Made by a program: the position numbers and the translations under genes. This document shows, one piece after another, positions 47,701 to 60,198 of a DNA stretch of 64,000 bases. The number at the start of each line of letters is the position of its first letter. The first letter of the stretch is position 1. Origin of the DNA: Hofstenia miamia (taxonomy: Eukaryota; Xenacoelomorpha; Acoela; Hofsteniidae); NCBI GenBank assembly GCA_900660155.1, contig CABFPE010000209.1:713187-777186 (forward strand). The letters are read 5' to 3'. The notes under the pieces were generated by a model. The model was not told the DNA's origin. It saw nothing but the letters and a program-made list of their open reading frames with translations, and made no database searches.

Positions 47701-48639
47701 TAATGATTCTAGTTAACTTAGTTCAGTGCAATTTTGAAATAGTACTTTCTTAAATCGTGAAAAATATCTTCTGCTCAAACGTAAGCTTTTTATGTAATAG
47801 TTATTTTCAAATTGTCAAAATATTCATGAATAAATTATTTTAAAAATTCATTTAGCATGTATATTATATTTTTTTACAAATTTAAAATTTCAAAAAGCTT
47901 CTCGCAATTCCTTTTTTATATTAGAAGGATCTAGGAATAAAAAAAATGAAGTGAGTTTTATTTGCAAAAGCTCATTGATTATTGATTACTAAGGTTGCCA
48001 ATGATGTCGTCAATTGTTCACCAATGGGCCTCTGATGGTATCAGTGGTCAAAAGTATCCCATGTTTTCCAGCAACTGATGCTGGCCAATATTATATTGTG
48101 AGTTGTAATTCGTAACTTGATATAATTTGTTTGAGTTAAGGGCACAGTTGGAAGTGTGTATAGCATGTTTTCCTTAAGACGGAACACCTTCCTGCAATCC
48201 ATTGTATTCATTATACAGTGCTCAAAAAAACAAAACAAAAGTTGACATGCTAGATTGCGTTTCAACTAATGAAGATTAAATATATTCTTTGGATATGAAA
48301 ATATAATTTGATCTGCTATAATTGTAAATCATTATAATTATTATTTGTTCGCTAGATGGAATATTGAGCCATTAATTCCATTAATCAGCCATTGTCGCTC
48401 CATTAATGGCTTTTATATAAGAAACCTGATAAATAATACTTTTTAAAAATTGAAATCAAACTTTAATGCAATGTATATCTTATATACTTTAATATAATAT
48501 TTTCTCTGTAAAATTGTGGAATTTTAAGATTTTTAAAACTTTTGGGTTTGTTAGTCATGGCTGGCAAGTGAATGGCCATTAGTGGTCATTGATGTCATTA
48601 ATCGACCATCGTTTATCCGAAAATGCTTGCTATTTGGGT
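47701..48639. other. No recognised gene
   Basis: AT-rich. Words such as CCATTAATGG and GCCAATG recur at 47995-48060, 48360-48410 and 48545-48660, which suggests a small unidentified element inserted where the piggyBac remnant is cut. Confidence 0.35.
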
Positions 48640-49480
48640 AGCCAATGTTCGACTTGTGAAAGAAATTTCAACAGTAACATTGCACCCTGATACCTGAACG
48701 GACAATAAAAGTTTCTTAACAAAATCACCCAGTTTTTCACCATTACGTTCTTCTGAATCTTGCGAGCCAAGATAAGGAATTTGATTTAGACAATATTTTG
48801 TTTTTCCGTCCGTACAGATCCATATTTTTATACCAAATTTATCTGGCTTAGAACTAATATATTGTATGAAAGAACAGCGTTTTTTAATGGAAGCAGCTAT
48901 TCAATTTGTTGTTAAATCCCTAAATATCTCTCGGGAAGGTTGATATCTCCAAAAATCGATTTCTTGTCATAGTATTCTTTATAAGAACAGCATCAAATTC
49001 TGTTGACCAACGGGTTTGAACTGGAACTCGTCTCAGTCCAAGAATACCTCTAGGGTAGGTCGTTCCATAAATTTTTCAATTTCACATATCGATATGTCCC
49101 AGTTTGGTTTTGAAAGCCTTTCTTTAGCAATGATATTATTTTGAATTTTTCTTAGCATAGAATCATTAAAGAGAATTCTCGATCCACTTAGCGGGTCTAA
49201 TATTTTTTGTTTCGTTGTTAGTTTTATTCCTGAAGTGAATCAAATGATATCAGGTATAGCTGAACTCCCAACATTCAATTGAGAATTTGTGTGCTCCTGT
49301 TCCCATTTAATACCATGTTTAGCAATGAGATTATTTTCTGGGTCTAATATGGGTTCATGAGTTGCATTACAATTTGAAGATGAATCATCATTTTCACATA
49401 AAAGACTATTTGAATCTAATGAATCGCCATCATCTTCCGGATAGCTCTGGATCAAGATTGGCAAAGCGCTGAAGAGCATT
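48640..49480 (-). pseudogene. piggyBac transposase remnant
   Basis: The minus strand encodes an acidic N-terminal stretch (EDDGDSLDSNSLLCENDD), then IAKHGIKWEQEHTN, and after breaks QYISSKPDKFGIKIWICTDG, QDSEERNGEKLGDFVKKLLL and CNVTVEISFTSRTLAT. These match piggyBac transposases: the Y.PSKP.K.GIK.W segment, the LGE..V..L segment, and the (D/E)xxFTS..LA segment where the third catalytic Asp normally sits (here VEIS, so it seems replaced). The C-terminal third is missing. The palindromic GCCGGTCAAAATGACCGG at 49598-49615 may belong to its end region. It is inactive. Confidence 0.8.
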
Positions 49481-50288
49481 TAATGCTGACAAGCTTTGAG
49501 ATCTTACTAAAAAGATATAATGTTAGTTCAATTGCCTTTACAACAAAAAGTTGATTTCTCAAGCTTTTTTGAATGCACATACATCACACAAAGCTAAGCC
49601 GGTCAAAATGACCGGAATGAGTATTAATGTGAAATTATAGGTAGTATTGAGCAAATATTTTTACTGAATACAAAAATCAATTTAGCATCATAATATAATA
49701 ATTGTATGAAAACACCAAAGCAAAAAGTTCGACAAAAAATTTTTTCAAAGCAAAAATGTCTCGCTTCCTATCAAAAAGCAGGATTTTCTGACGGGGAACA
49801 TCATCGTCATTACCCAATGCGGGACGAAACCCCGCGAAAATTTTTGAAAATATTGAGAAAATAGACCCTAAAAAGGCCTAGATTTTAAATTTTTCAATTT
49901 CTTACGAAAATTTTTTGATTTGTTCAGTCAAAATCAAATTTGGAAACCTGAGGGGGATTGCACCATGTACCCCCTGCGAACGCCACTTTCCCTGCCGGAC
50001 ACCCAGAGAAATGGCTACGGGAAGCTCAGGTGAGGCAAATCCCATTTGTTGGGATTTTTGCTTCTTTGGCCCGCTCCCCCTCCATCACATAATTTTAGTA
50101 TAAATATTTTAAAATATAAATCAAAATAATTAGCCTATCAATAAAATAATACTTTTAAAGATGTTGAGAAATTTTTCGTAAGCAGTTTCAGTAGATTATC
50201 AACAAATTCTAACGATTAAATAATTTCGCATTTTTAGTGTTTGCACATTGTGTTGTACATGTACACATAATGATCATATCTAATGATG
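49481..50288. other. No recognised gene
   Basis: Contains GCCGGTCAAAATGACCGG near 49598, a short palindrome common in piggyBac ends, and a GC-richer patch at 49950-50085 without an interpretable protein. Confidence 0.4.
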
Positions 50289-50296
50289 GTCATAAC

Positions 50297-52048
50297 AGGG
50301 GCCATTCAAAAATTAATTAGGTAAACTAAAGTCATCAAATGTCAACTGCGACCAGATTTAGTGAATAATGTTAACTTTTGCCCGACTCAAGGCAAACAAA
50401 TAATGGTAACAAATTAATTAACGAATTGTGTGAAATACATTCCTCTTCCGGTCTTTATTTGATATTGTGAGGCGGTGATTGTGAGAAATTTAGCTTCATT
50501 TGAGTTATTTCAATGGGAAATCAGAAAGGAGTGCTGTATCAAAACTTACTGCATTAGTGCGAGAATTTCCAAGAGAATTTAAAAGCCATAACGAAGAGCT
50601 TCATTGCATGTTATGCTTCACATCCGTACGATTTGAAAATTGTTTTTTTTGCTGAAAAGCACCGAGACACACAGGGATATGGAGTGCACTCTCTCAACTA
50701 CCAACTACATCAACCAACACTGGGCCGGCACAAGAGATTATTGAGCGGGAAATTTCACCTAAACCTGATTTTGCAAGTATTGTTTCCGAGTCGTTCCTAT
50801 CTGCAGATATTCCACTTGAAAAATAAGCAATCCGAAGCTCCAAGAGTTACTCAAATTTATGGGACATGATTTACCCAGCCCATCGACTGTGAGGAGAAGG
50901 ATTGAGCAATTGGCTGATCGATATTTATCAGAAATCAAAACTAAACTTACTGGTAAGAAAGTGATGTTAATTATGGATGAAACAAAAATGCATGGAAAAT
51001 ATATTTTGCTGTGTTTGCTGCTGACATCGCCTATCCACAAGATACATTTCTTGAAAAGTGTATGACCCTAGAGGAAGCCCCAAATGCACAAACAGTACTT
51101 AGGCAGTGGACGCGACTGTCCTGTTCTTTGCTGCCCCAACTTCAGACACGGCTAGGTATTGGGATTTCAAATCGACAATGAAATTGAGACTCTAAAAACA
51201 CTAGGATTATTGAAAATTCATAGTTTTTTTGAAAATCTCAAGTTTTCTAACGTATTTTCCTCAAATGTTGAAATCCACATACAGCTATAATACCTCAGCA
51301 ATGCAGACATTACAGGATTATTCTGGTGCCTCAATTTCAATAACATGTGCCGCTCATTTAATATGTAATTGTGCTTCACGTATTCGGGCTCAATTCTAAA
51401 GGGTGGGCCGTCTGTCAAAACAATTAGTACCAAGAACCCGATTAGGAAGCAAATGATTGATTTAATTGGTACCCCACCCCAGCAAATAGTGGCACGTTGG
51501 TCTAGTTTGTTATCTGCGGCCTTGAGCTACAATGACCATTACCCCGGATGCGCGAATTGTGGATGGCATTGAAGGCGAGATCTTATTGCGAAACGCGAGG
51601 AAATCACTTAATAAGAAAATTTAGCCCTAAATTTAATGTAAATTTCAAAAGATTACCGGATATTGATTTTATTCTCGATAATATACAAAAGCAATCCTAG
51701 ACCAATCAGCAGGCTTGGAATGATTGCAACAAAATGCTTATCGGGGCGCCCTTAGCGATGATTGTTGCAACTTGGATAAATATTTGAGAAGCCGACTTCC
51801 CGGATGTGGGTACTTAAATCTGTTCGCTATGGAAAGTCATTCCATATCACCTTAAACGTACGGCGGTGGAAATTGAGCGTTTTTCTCAAATCGTTTGCAA
51901 AACCCCGTAATTTCAAACTTGAAATATTGAAAAGTATGTTTTTGTTTTGTACAAAAGTATAAAAATTTAAAAGTCAATAAAAGTCAACTTTTTCAAACAA
52001 TAAAGTCAACTTTTTAAGGTTTATTAGGTCAACTCGTGAACGGCTCTA
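50297..52048 (+). mobile_element. hAT-type DNA transposon, broken, both ends present
   Basis: An exact 8-base duplication GTCATAAC flanks the element (50289-50296 and 52049-52056). The ends AGGGGCCATTCA and (complement) TAGAGCCGTTCA match at 8 of 12. Inside, the plus strand encodes a BED-type finger (ELHCMLCFTSVRFE), AEKHRDTQGYGVHSLNYQL, then MGHDLPSPSTVRRRIEQLAD, KLTGKKVMLIMDETKMHGKY (DET-type catalytic region), and later TKNPIRKQMIDLIGTPPQQI with ARWSSLLSAALSYNDHYP. This is the hAT group whose N-terminal domain also gave rise to vertebrate CGGBP1. Several frame breaks and the missing dimerisation end make it inactive. Confidence 0.88.
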
Positions 52049-52369
52049 GTCATAACATCTAAATGAATTAAATTTCGATCAGAGGGTCTGCTCATTTAGA
52101 ACAAAAACATTTGATCAATTATTTTATTCTAATTATTACTAATAATCAGCAATAATCTATTACATGAAAAAGTCGATTAATTTATTCGGCTAGCAAAAAT
52201 TTAAATAAATATTGTTTACTCTTGCTCTATCTACTTTCACCTTCATTAGACGTGTTTTACATAATGATTACCATTATGGCCAAAATATATGGATGAAAAA
52301 TAAAACATGGTCATTATGGATGGCTAACAAATGTCGCCTTGCCATATATGGCCAAACTATAAACGGCAC

Positions 52370-54617
52370 CCCTGAAAAATGGTCAGAGGATACGAAGAAT
52401 CTCCGGTCAAAAGGCGGACTCTACAACCGGACGTGTGGAAACGGCACAAGTGGGCAGATGAGCAGAACAGGATAGCATTGGAGTGTTAAGGAAAAAGTAG
52501 ACCAGATGAGAGGGGTTATAGGAAGAGAATGTTGGAAGAATGGAAAAAGAATAAACAGGATTAGAAGTTCCAGAGCAGAGGCTTGTAGGTCAGGTCAGAA
52601 AGTTGAAGCTGAATTAGAATAAGGGAAAAATAAGATCTCAACAGACAAAGCAAAAGGAAAATGAAGTGGCAGATGTAGTAGCAGAAGTAGTGGTAGAAAC
52701 AGCAGAAACCGCAGCTGTAGAAACAGAGGCAGCAGAAGCAGATGCAGAAGGAAATTCAGGCAAGAAGAAGTAATCACAACTGCAAAGCTGAAGGAGGCTC
52801 TAAAGAAGATGAAGAACTGGAAAGCGCCAGGCAGAGTAGAGGTACATGGGTATTAGCTGAAGAAATTCACAAGTATTCCTGAGAGACTAGCAGTAGCATT
52901 GGAGGAGTGTGTTGTGAATGGGTGCCCAGAGTGGATGGTAGTGGGAAGGACATTTCTGATACAGAAGGACCCAAAGAAAGGTAATGAGGCAAGCAACTTC
53001 AGGCTAATAACATTTCTGGCAACAACTTGGATAGTTAAAGGAGACAGGCATAGGGTATAAGTTGGAGAAGAATGCTAGAGCAGTGAGTCACCTATGGTAT
53101 ATGGACGGCCTGAAGATGTATGCTAGTTTAAGGAAGATGTTGCAGAAGCAAGTAGAGACATTGGAGAAAGCAAGCAGAGATTCTGGGTTGGAATTTGGAT
53201 TACGAAAGTGTGCGACAGTGACAATGACCAGAGGCAAGTGCATAGATGGAGATGATTTGAGGACGAGCAGGGGGGATACGATTGAGGAAGTCAAAGAGTG
53301 GTACAGGTACTTAGGTGTGATAGAGAAAGATAGAGCAGATCATGATGAGGAAATGAGGCCGTGGTTAAAAAAGATTACAAGAGAAGAGTAAGGAAGGTAC
53401 TACGGAAGTTAGCATTAAATTGGCAGAACAGCATAAAGGCAATTAATACGTGGGCGATACCAGTGTTGAGATATTCTTCAGGAATAGTTATGTGGAATAA
53501 GAATGGATTGAGGGAATTAGACAGGGATACAAGGAAGATACCATCAGCGGAGAGAGCATTCAACTTAATTGGAGATGTCGATAGGCTGTACATGGCAAGG
53601 CATAAGGGGAGAGGAGTGCTAAGTGTAGAGGAAGCTGTAGAAGCAGAAGCACTAGGGCAACATAAGGGGTCCGTACTGGAGGTCAACAAGGAGTTAAGGA
53701 AGATAAGAACTGAGAGTTAAGAAAAGAAGGTATACGAGAGTACAAGCAAGGTATAGGCAGAAGGCAATGCATAGAGAATACTGGAGGAACACAGAAATGG
53801 GTGACAGAGAAGAGAGCAACAAGTGGTTAAGGAAGGCAGGACTCAAAAGAGAAACAGAAGCACTGATAATAGCATCACAGGAGCAAGCAATAAGAACAAA
53901 CTGGGTGAAGAAGCATTTAGACAGAAGAGTAGAAGTAAGTGATAAGTGTAGGCTATGTAAGAAAGAGGCGGAGACAGTAGATCATCTGATAGCAGGGTGT
54001 AAGAAGTTGGCACAGAATGAGTATAAGTTCAGGCATTACAAGGTGGGAAGAATGGTACACTGGAGTTTGAGCAGACAGCATGGGTTAGAAGCAGGAGACA
54101 AGTGGAATGAGCACAAGCCACAGGGAGTCATAGAAAATGACAAGGTTAAGATACTGTGGGACTTCTAAATACAGACAAGCAAGGTGATAGAAGCACGGAG
54201 GCCAGACATAGTAGTGGTAGACAAAGAGAAAAGATTAGGAACAGTGATAGACATAGCAGTACCAAAGGACAGAAATGTAGAAAGCAAGGAGAAAGAGAAG
54301 ATAGACAAGTACAGAGAGTTAGCAGAGGAAATAGAAAGGCTGTGGAAGTTAAAGAAAGTTGAAGTAGTTCCAGTAGTTGTAGGAGCACTAGGAGCAGTGA
54401 GGAAGAAGCATAAGAGATACTTGGAGGAGTTGGGAGTACCAAAGTGGGGAGGAGCAGTAGCACAGAAGGCAGCATTGTTAGGAACAGCTAGAGTCCTGAG
54501 GAAAGCTCTCAGACTCCCTGGGAACTGGTGAGTTCCCCGAGCTGAGAGGGATACCAGCATGAAGCTGTGAGATGCAAGGATAATAAAAATAATAATAATA
54601 ATAATAATAATAACAAT
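52370..54617 (+). mobile_element. LINE with restriction-like endonuclease (R2-superfamily type), broken
   Basis: The less AT-rich plus-strand sequence encodes, in several frames: an N-terminal part (TPEKWSEDTKNLRSKGGLYN), a linker, RT fingers (LKKMKNWKAPGR, PEWMVVGRTFLIQKDPKKGN, ASNFRLITFLATTW), then directly the palm motif C region (HLWYMDGLKMYA), a thumb (INTWAIPVLRYSSGIVMWNK), a CX2CX8HX4C finger (CRLCKKEAETVDHLIAGC) and a restriction-like endonuclease (ARRPDIVVVDKEKR then IDIAVPKD), as in R2-type LINEs. The RT palm between fingers and motif C is deleted, and motif C reads YMDG in place of YMDD. One TAA at 54166-54168 interrupts the finger-endonuclease frame. The 3' end is an AAT tail (54580-54617). 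Inactive. Confidence 0.85.
54580..54617. repeat. (AAT)n 3' tail of LINE
   Basis: AAT triplets follow the conserved 3' end GAAGCTGTGAGATGCAAGGA of the LINE. Confidence 0.85.
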
Positions 54618-54759
54618 AGAGGTTTTATTTCCTGTGACAGTATCCAAATAGGAAATTGTACGTCACAATAACTAAACACTATAATAATTAGAGCATATTG
54701 AAAACTTCTACTTGAAGAAGGTTAATTGCACGTGGTATGAAGGTTGGTCTATATGTTTC

Positions 54760-55970
54760 AGTGTTGCATTTGTTACAAATGATTTGTAGGATCAAAATTC
54801 TGATCTAGTTGCTGAATGATGTGATAAATGAGCTGACAACTTCCAGTGTAGTTGATTGATTGAATCGTCGCGCAGTCTTTGCACATCGCTTACGATAGTT
54901 CTGATTAATAAGGTCTATAAGATGCACAGCACTGATATTCGTCATTCGAGCATAAAGCTTGACAGGTTTACGAAGCAATTTCTTATCAGCCACTGTTAAA
55001 GCTTCAATAAAAATCTCACAGCCGTATAAAAATTACTGGCATTATGTAGGTCTTGAAAGTTGTCAGTGTTCTTGCTACATTAAAATATTTCAAACAAAAT
55101 CTTAAAGAGTTTATGATATAATTAACCTTTTGACTACCTTCCCAATATGATGTTTCCATTTCAAATTTTCGTGTAACACCAAACCCAAAAACGTACACAT
55201 ATCGTTCTGTGCGCTTGCTTCCCAATCATAGAAATTTTTATATTTGTAACATCTTCATTATCACTGATATGATGCTTGATTTGAAATATTACTTCTTCGC
55301 ATTTATCGGGATTCACAATTTCATTTTTCTCAATCAAAAAGTTAGTAATTTGTTTAATTTTCTGTTTGTAATAATTGTATTCTTCAAGCAAACTCCTGGA
55401 GCGTACAAATCTTAAATACCTCATATCATCCGAATATTTGGCTAAGTTCCCAAGTTCTGGATCAATGTTCAAATTTGAAAAGTTAATTTCATCATTGTCA
55501 ATGGTAAAACAAGGTGCTGATATTGGTTCTCCCTGAGGTGTTCCAACGCTAACTACTTGCTGTTACGATGCGATACTCAGTCGGCGTAACTTTAACCGAT
55601 TGTCTGTAATTATCATAATAGCTGTGAAGCCATTTGGCCAGCTATGGACATTGTGCATCAGCCTTTGTCAGAAATATATTTTGCAGAACAGTATTAAAAG
55701 CAGAGCTTAGATTAACAAAAGCGGCAATACGGCGGAACCAGGCTGTTGGTCAAGAAAGCCAGTGATCATATCAACAAAGCGTCTATTGTTGATCGCTTCT
55801 GCTTGTATGCAAATTGTAAGGGATCCATAGTTGGACTCATTTCAGAAATATGCACAGGTAGCACAGCTCATACTGTGTCATGTGCACAACTTGCAGTCCT
55901 GATGGACCGTATTGATGAGCCTGCTATGCAAGGAGTTGGAACTAAGCTCCTGCTAGTATATTTTAGTTAA
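54760..55970 (-). mobile_element. LINE reverse transcriptase fragment retaining YSDD
   Basis: Minus strand, in order: DPLQFAYKQKRSTIDALL (about 55830-55777), WLHSYYDNYRQSVKV, TPQGEPIS (near 55535), the catalytic box KYSDDMRYL (near 55435), a thumb region (NEIVNPDKCEEVIFQIKHHI), GFGVTRKFEMETSYW, and a C-terminal RYRKRC-like stretch to 54805. Frame breaks separate the parts and no endonuclease is visible, so it is a 5'-truncated dead copy. Of the LINE copies in the window it is the only one with an intact YxDD box. Confidence 0.75.
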
Positions 55971-55974
55971 AATC

Positions 55975-56592
55975 TATTAAATACTAATGTCATTTGTTCA
56001 AAAAAGAGTATATGACAAAGTTGAACAATATTTCACACAAGTAAAAACTGATGATTAATTTAGTGATCGCTGTGGGGCCATTGCTCCCTAACTTGCAAAT
56101 TGTTTTTCGTTGTATGTAAACCTATAAAAGTGGTTTTCTGCTTAACTTACAAGTAATTGTTAACTTTTTCATTCACAATTGTCCATTTAGTCATTTTGGA
56201 ATATTAGTAAGCATTCGTGTACTTTGGATTCGTTAATATTGAGATCTTGCGTAGCAAAGCAATGATGAAAACAAGTTAATATTATCAAAATAAGTATGCG
56301 AATAGTTGTCAACAAAGCTGATGTATCAATTAAATTAAAGTTAATTAAAATTTTATTATTTAAATAGTTGTGCCTAAATAAGGCTATATAGCTAGCTTAC
56401 ACATACGAATGGATATATTTGAAATAAGCAAGTAATATATTCCAGCTAAAAAACATAATACTGTTGATATCAACAATAACTTCGTGTTGATTTGAATTGA
56501 TATCAATGAGCAACAGTCTTTTGATTATATTTTGATGCAAAATTTCCATGTCAACGGCAACCCTGGTTGCCTGTACACGAGCTACTTTTTGG
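55975..56592. other. No recognised gene
   Basis: AT-rich. CAACGGCAACCCTGG near 56553 could be the right end of a hAT element (CAGGGTTGCC in complement), with no partner found. Confidence 0.4.
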
Positions 56593-58128
56593 CAAGGTTG
56601 TCAGTCCTCAGTTGTTCGGTAGCATATTCTTACGTGATCTAAAATCCGTAAGACACTGTTTTTTAACATTAGAAATAGTTCACTTTCAATTTTTGTAAGG
56701 AAACCAGCGGTTTTCGGATTATGTTCGGGTTTCCGCCGAGCTCTACCCGCGTTCCATGCCGAGATGGAATTGGATCGGAATGCGGGTTGGTTAGGATCGG
56801 ATCGGATAGGATCTACATTTTGAGAAAATTTCGGATCTGTCTCAGATCCAAAAAATTTTAAAAATTGGATAATGTCCATTTTACACATTACGCACATTTG
56901 CTGCATTGAATGCCACTTTAAGCGTGTTAATAATCTCAATTTACTTGAAATTTTGTAACTGAATTTCATTGTTCATACAACAGGTTCCGTGTTATTCCTT
57001 CAAACAGCTTATAAAATTGGTGAAGAATATTTCAAATCTGAAAATGCGATTCATGTTACCCATCACATAAAGATAAAATATATTAGTTGTATCAAACACC
57101 ACCAAAATTTAATGATAGTAATATAATTATAAAATTTTTATGTAAGATGCACTATAAGCAACTTGCAGTGCCAAGATCAACTTAGTTTTCAGAAGGTTCG
57201 AGGTTATTTTAATTACTAATGCAAGAATTTTTAAAGGCCATACCTTTGGCATAGTAATAATAGGGTATTAATTTATTTAATGTTACTCTGATATAATTTA
57301 AAATTTCTAATCCAAACTAGTATCTAATTTCAATGAAAAGAAAAATTCAAAATTTATATTTCAATCTCAAAGCTAGGATGACAAAATGAATTTTTCTATT
57401 ACGGATTTTAGTAGATCTACTACAACTTTTTAATGTCTTGCAATATAAATTTTGGGTTTGTTCTTTAATTTATCACTGTGCTATTCTTGTTTTGGAAGAG
57501 CAATTATGAATTTCCACTCATAATCAAAGTCACACCAATCAGAAACATATTTATTTCTTGTGGGTGGACAATTACAGAAAAAAGAAGCAATTTATTTCAA
57601 CTATAAATGGACATTGCTGAAATCCAGTTACTCTCTTTTAAATCCAATCCATTTTAGGCCTATTTTATGTTGGTTAACAAAATCATTTCTTGAATTTTTT
57701 GGTTCTCTTGATCAAAATCGACTCTATTAGATTGTAATACTAGAAGAGCATTTGATAATATTGTAATATTTCAAAATTTAACATTGATTTTTAAGTTATA
57801 TGGGATTCAATACATTTGAGCTAATTTCACTGCACTATTGCGTAAGTCGTCTAATTTTTCCAATAGCTCTTTCCAAGCCCTGTCCTCAAGACAGTGTTGA
57901 AGAACCTAAATATATTTTAGGTCCATGTTTATTTATTTTTTAGAATATTTATTTATATTCGGATATTAAACAAAAATTCTTTCAAAAATTTGGTTCGGGT
58001 CAAATCGGATCCAAATCATAAAGTTTCGGATCCTGATCGAATCGGATCCTAAAATCCTAGACATTTTTAAGCTCGGCTCGTTTTACTTTTGAGTGTTTTC
58101 GGCTCGGCTCGGATCGTTGACAAGCCTG
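56593..58128. mobile_element. Probable old hAT-like element with GGATCGG-rich ends
   Basis: Left CAAGGTTGTCAGTCC (56593) and right (complement) CAGGCTTGTCAACG (58128) are weak inverted repeats. Subterminal clusters of GGATCGGATCGGATAGGATC (56790-56812) and GATCCTGATCGAATCGGATC with CGGCTCGG (58035-58110) occur near both ends, an arrangement seen in the other hAT elements of this window. No target duplication was found and no transposase is visible inside. Confidence 0.45.
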
Positions 58129-58897
58129 CAACTACACTCCCAATTGTGAATTTTATGAAAAAACTTTCTAAAAGTAATTAAACACAGCAAAATTAATTGC
58201 ATTCTAGAATTCGAACGCATAATTTTGTAGGTAAATTCCAAAAATATGGCTTGGGTCGCGCAGATATTTCGGATCTGCTCAGGTCGAGTTTGAAAACCTC
58301 AGCCATATTGACGTCAATTGTCGTGCAAAAACTATATGTTAATTTATATGTGAGCGCCTAATGGGTGCCATTTTAGTTAATGCAGTTTTATCTCATGGTT
58401 GTATTTAGATTGATAGTTGATTGCATGCATGATTCGTACATTTTTTCAGTATTTAATTTTGATGGAGTGCTTTCAAAATATAAATGACTTGTTGTTTGAT
58501 TGTCTAAAATATACATAAAATAGGAGCTAGGTAGCTGCTAATTAGAGGTTGCATACGAAAAATATAGTTCTTCCAAAGTTTACTCTGCAGGCTGAGAGTG
58601 CGAACACATGAACATATTACAACTTGATCATATTAAGCAATACATATGGCGTGTAATCTATTTGCTATCGCTTATCGCACATTCATTGCTGCCAAAACAA
58701 GGCTGAGAAAGTCGTAAGAATAATTAGGACGAAAAATTTAATTTTGTGAGCCGAATTCAACCACAAATTTCAATTGCGGTTTAATTTAAAGTTATTTTAA
58801 ACATTACTGTGTATTCAGCATTCTTAGATCTTTCGGCAGATAATAAAATTGCACATATATGTAGCAGTACCTGTAAGTATATTTTTCTATTAACCTG
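58129..58897. other. No recognised feature
   Basis: AT-rich without open frames of note. Confidence 0.5.
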
Positions 58898-58901
58898 TTA
58901 A

Positions 58902-59749
58902 CGGTTAAACGAAGTGTGATGTAATTTTGTTTCTCCAAGAACAACTAGAATAGAATTTTAAGCTCAAATCAAATTTGAAGAACCTGATATTTTGTGATTT
59001 TTCCACATTTTTTAAGTACTTTTTGTCTGCACAATACGGGAATCATCCTAACTTTGCTTACTAAGATTCAACAAAAACAGTCTAAGTTTGGGGTAGCTTT
59101 GTTACCCAGAAAGAAATCAGCTTAAAACTTTTGCCTTATGATGATTGCTAGTTTGTTATAGTAATACCATGCTTGAAAACCCCTAGTGCTATTATTTCAT
59201 GAAAATTTTATTAATATTAATTTTGTTTGTACCCTAAAAGCATCTAAATTGGGAAATTCTCACTCTTTTTAATTTTTGTTTGCTCTGAGTCTTTGCATAT
59301 ATATTAAATTCAAATTCCTGGAGTCTTAAGCTTGATATAGGTTTTTTCGCAGATTGCCTTCTTCATATAGCAACTAAACTATACAAAAAAAACAATACCA
59401 TACCAAAACTAAAAGATTTTTTTGGGTACAAACAAAATTAATATTAATAAAATTTTCATGAACTTTTAGGATTAGGATTTTTCAAGTATGGCATTATGAT
59501 AACAAACTAGCAATCAGTTTTAAGCTGATTTCTTTTGGGGTAGCAAAATTACACCAAACTTAGAGTTTTGATGTTTTTGTTGAATCTTGGTAAGCAAAGT
59601 TAAGATGATTTCTATATTGTGCAGACAAAAACTAGTTTAAAAATGTGGAAAAGTCACAAAATATCCTGCTCTTCCTCGTTGATTTGAGCTCAAAATCTTA
59701 TTCTAGTTGTTCTTGGGGTAACAAAATTACCCCAAACGTAGTTTAACCG
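58902..59749. mobile_element. Foldback element with long inverted arms between TTAA sites
   Basis: Two arms of about 320-335 bases (58902 to ~59237 and ~59427 to 59749) are imperfect reverse complements of each other, about 85% identical by eye, around a unique centre of about 190 bases. Outer ends read CGGTTAAAC on both sides and are bounded by TTAA (58898-58901 and 59750-59753). Inside each arm the short palindrome-like word GGGGTAA(T)TTTGTTACCCC occurs in one or two worn copies. There is no coding capacity. It resembles a foldback transposon or a palindromic piggyBac-type MITE. Confidence 0.85.
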
Positions 59750-59753
59750 TTAA

Positions 59754-60198
59754 TTATCATATTAAAAACACTAATTACCATGGGGTTTATGGCGACCCTA
59801 ATATGCAACTCAGTTTTTCTTACTACCTTAAATTCCAAGATGCACATAACAAACAAATAAAGATCTCCAAAAAATTATAAGTATTAACGTATTAAAAATA
59901 TATGCATTCAAGTATCCTCGTGTGGTTAAGCAGAATTGGATTGTACAACAAGAAATTCTTGAAATGGCAAGTTCTCGTTGGACGCATCTCTCGTGCCGTA
60001 CAAGGGATACCTGTATAGCATTCCCGGATGTATTCTTGTTAAAAATATTTATATGCTCATTTACATAGTGTGTTATTAAAATTGGAATTCCCTAAATAAT
60101 ACGCAGCGTAAAGCTATTCACCATATGTTGACATATGTCTCAGAATTTATTAGGGATTGTCATGTGGCACAATGTAAACAAAGAAATCAGTTTGTGAA
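59754..60198. other. Upstream flank of the MANSC-type gene
   Basis: AT-rich and without other features. The promoter should lie here, but I cannot identify a reliable core element. Confidence 0.4.

Noticed and set aside
48541-48660. Terminal inverted repeats of an element interrupting the piggyBac remnant
   Set aside because: Words such as CCATTAATGG recur, but no paired ends or target duplication could be aligned.
54146-54647. Minus-strand ORFs rich in Leu/Ser/Ile opposite the R2-type LINE
   Set aside because: They are antisense shadows of purine-rich LINE coding sequence and its AAT tail; the same holds for 52595-52777, 53088-53294 and 53375-53689.
55746-55970. Plus-strand ORF over the LINE
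   Set aside because: The minus strand reads DPLQFAYKQKRSTIDALL, a standard RT motif, so the plus-strand frame is a shadow.
59921-60010. Possible tRNA-like or SINE head (TATCCTCGTGTGGTTAAGCA)
   Set aside because: I could not form a cloverleaf or find a proper B box.
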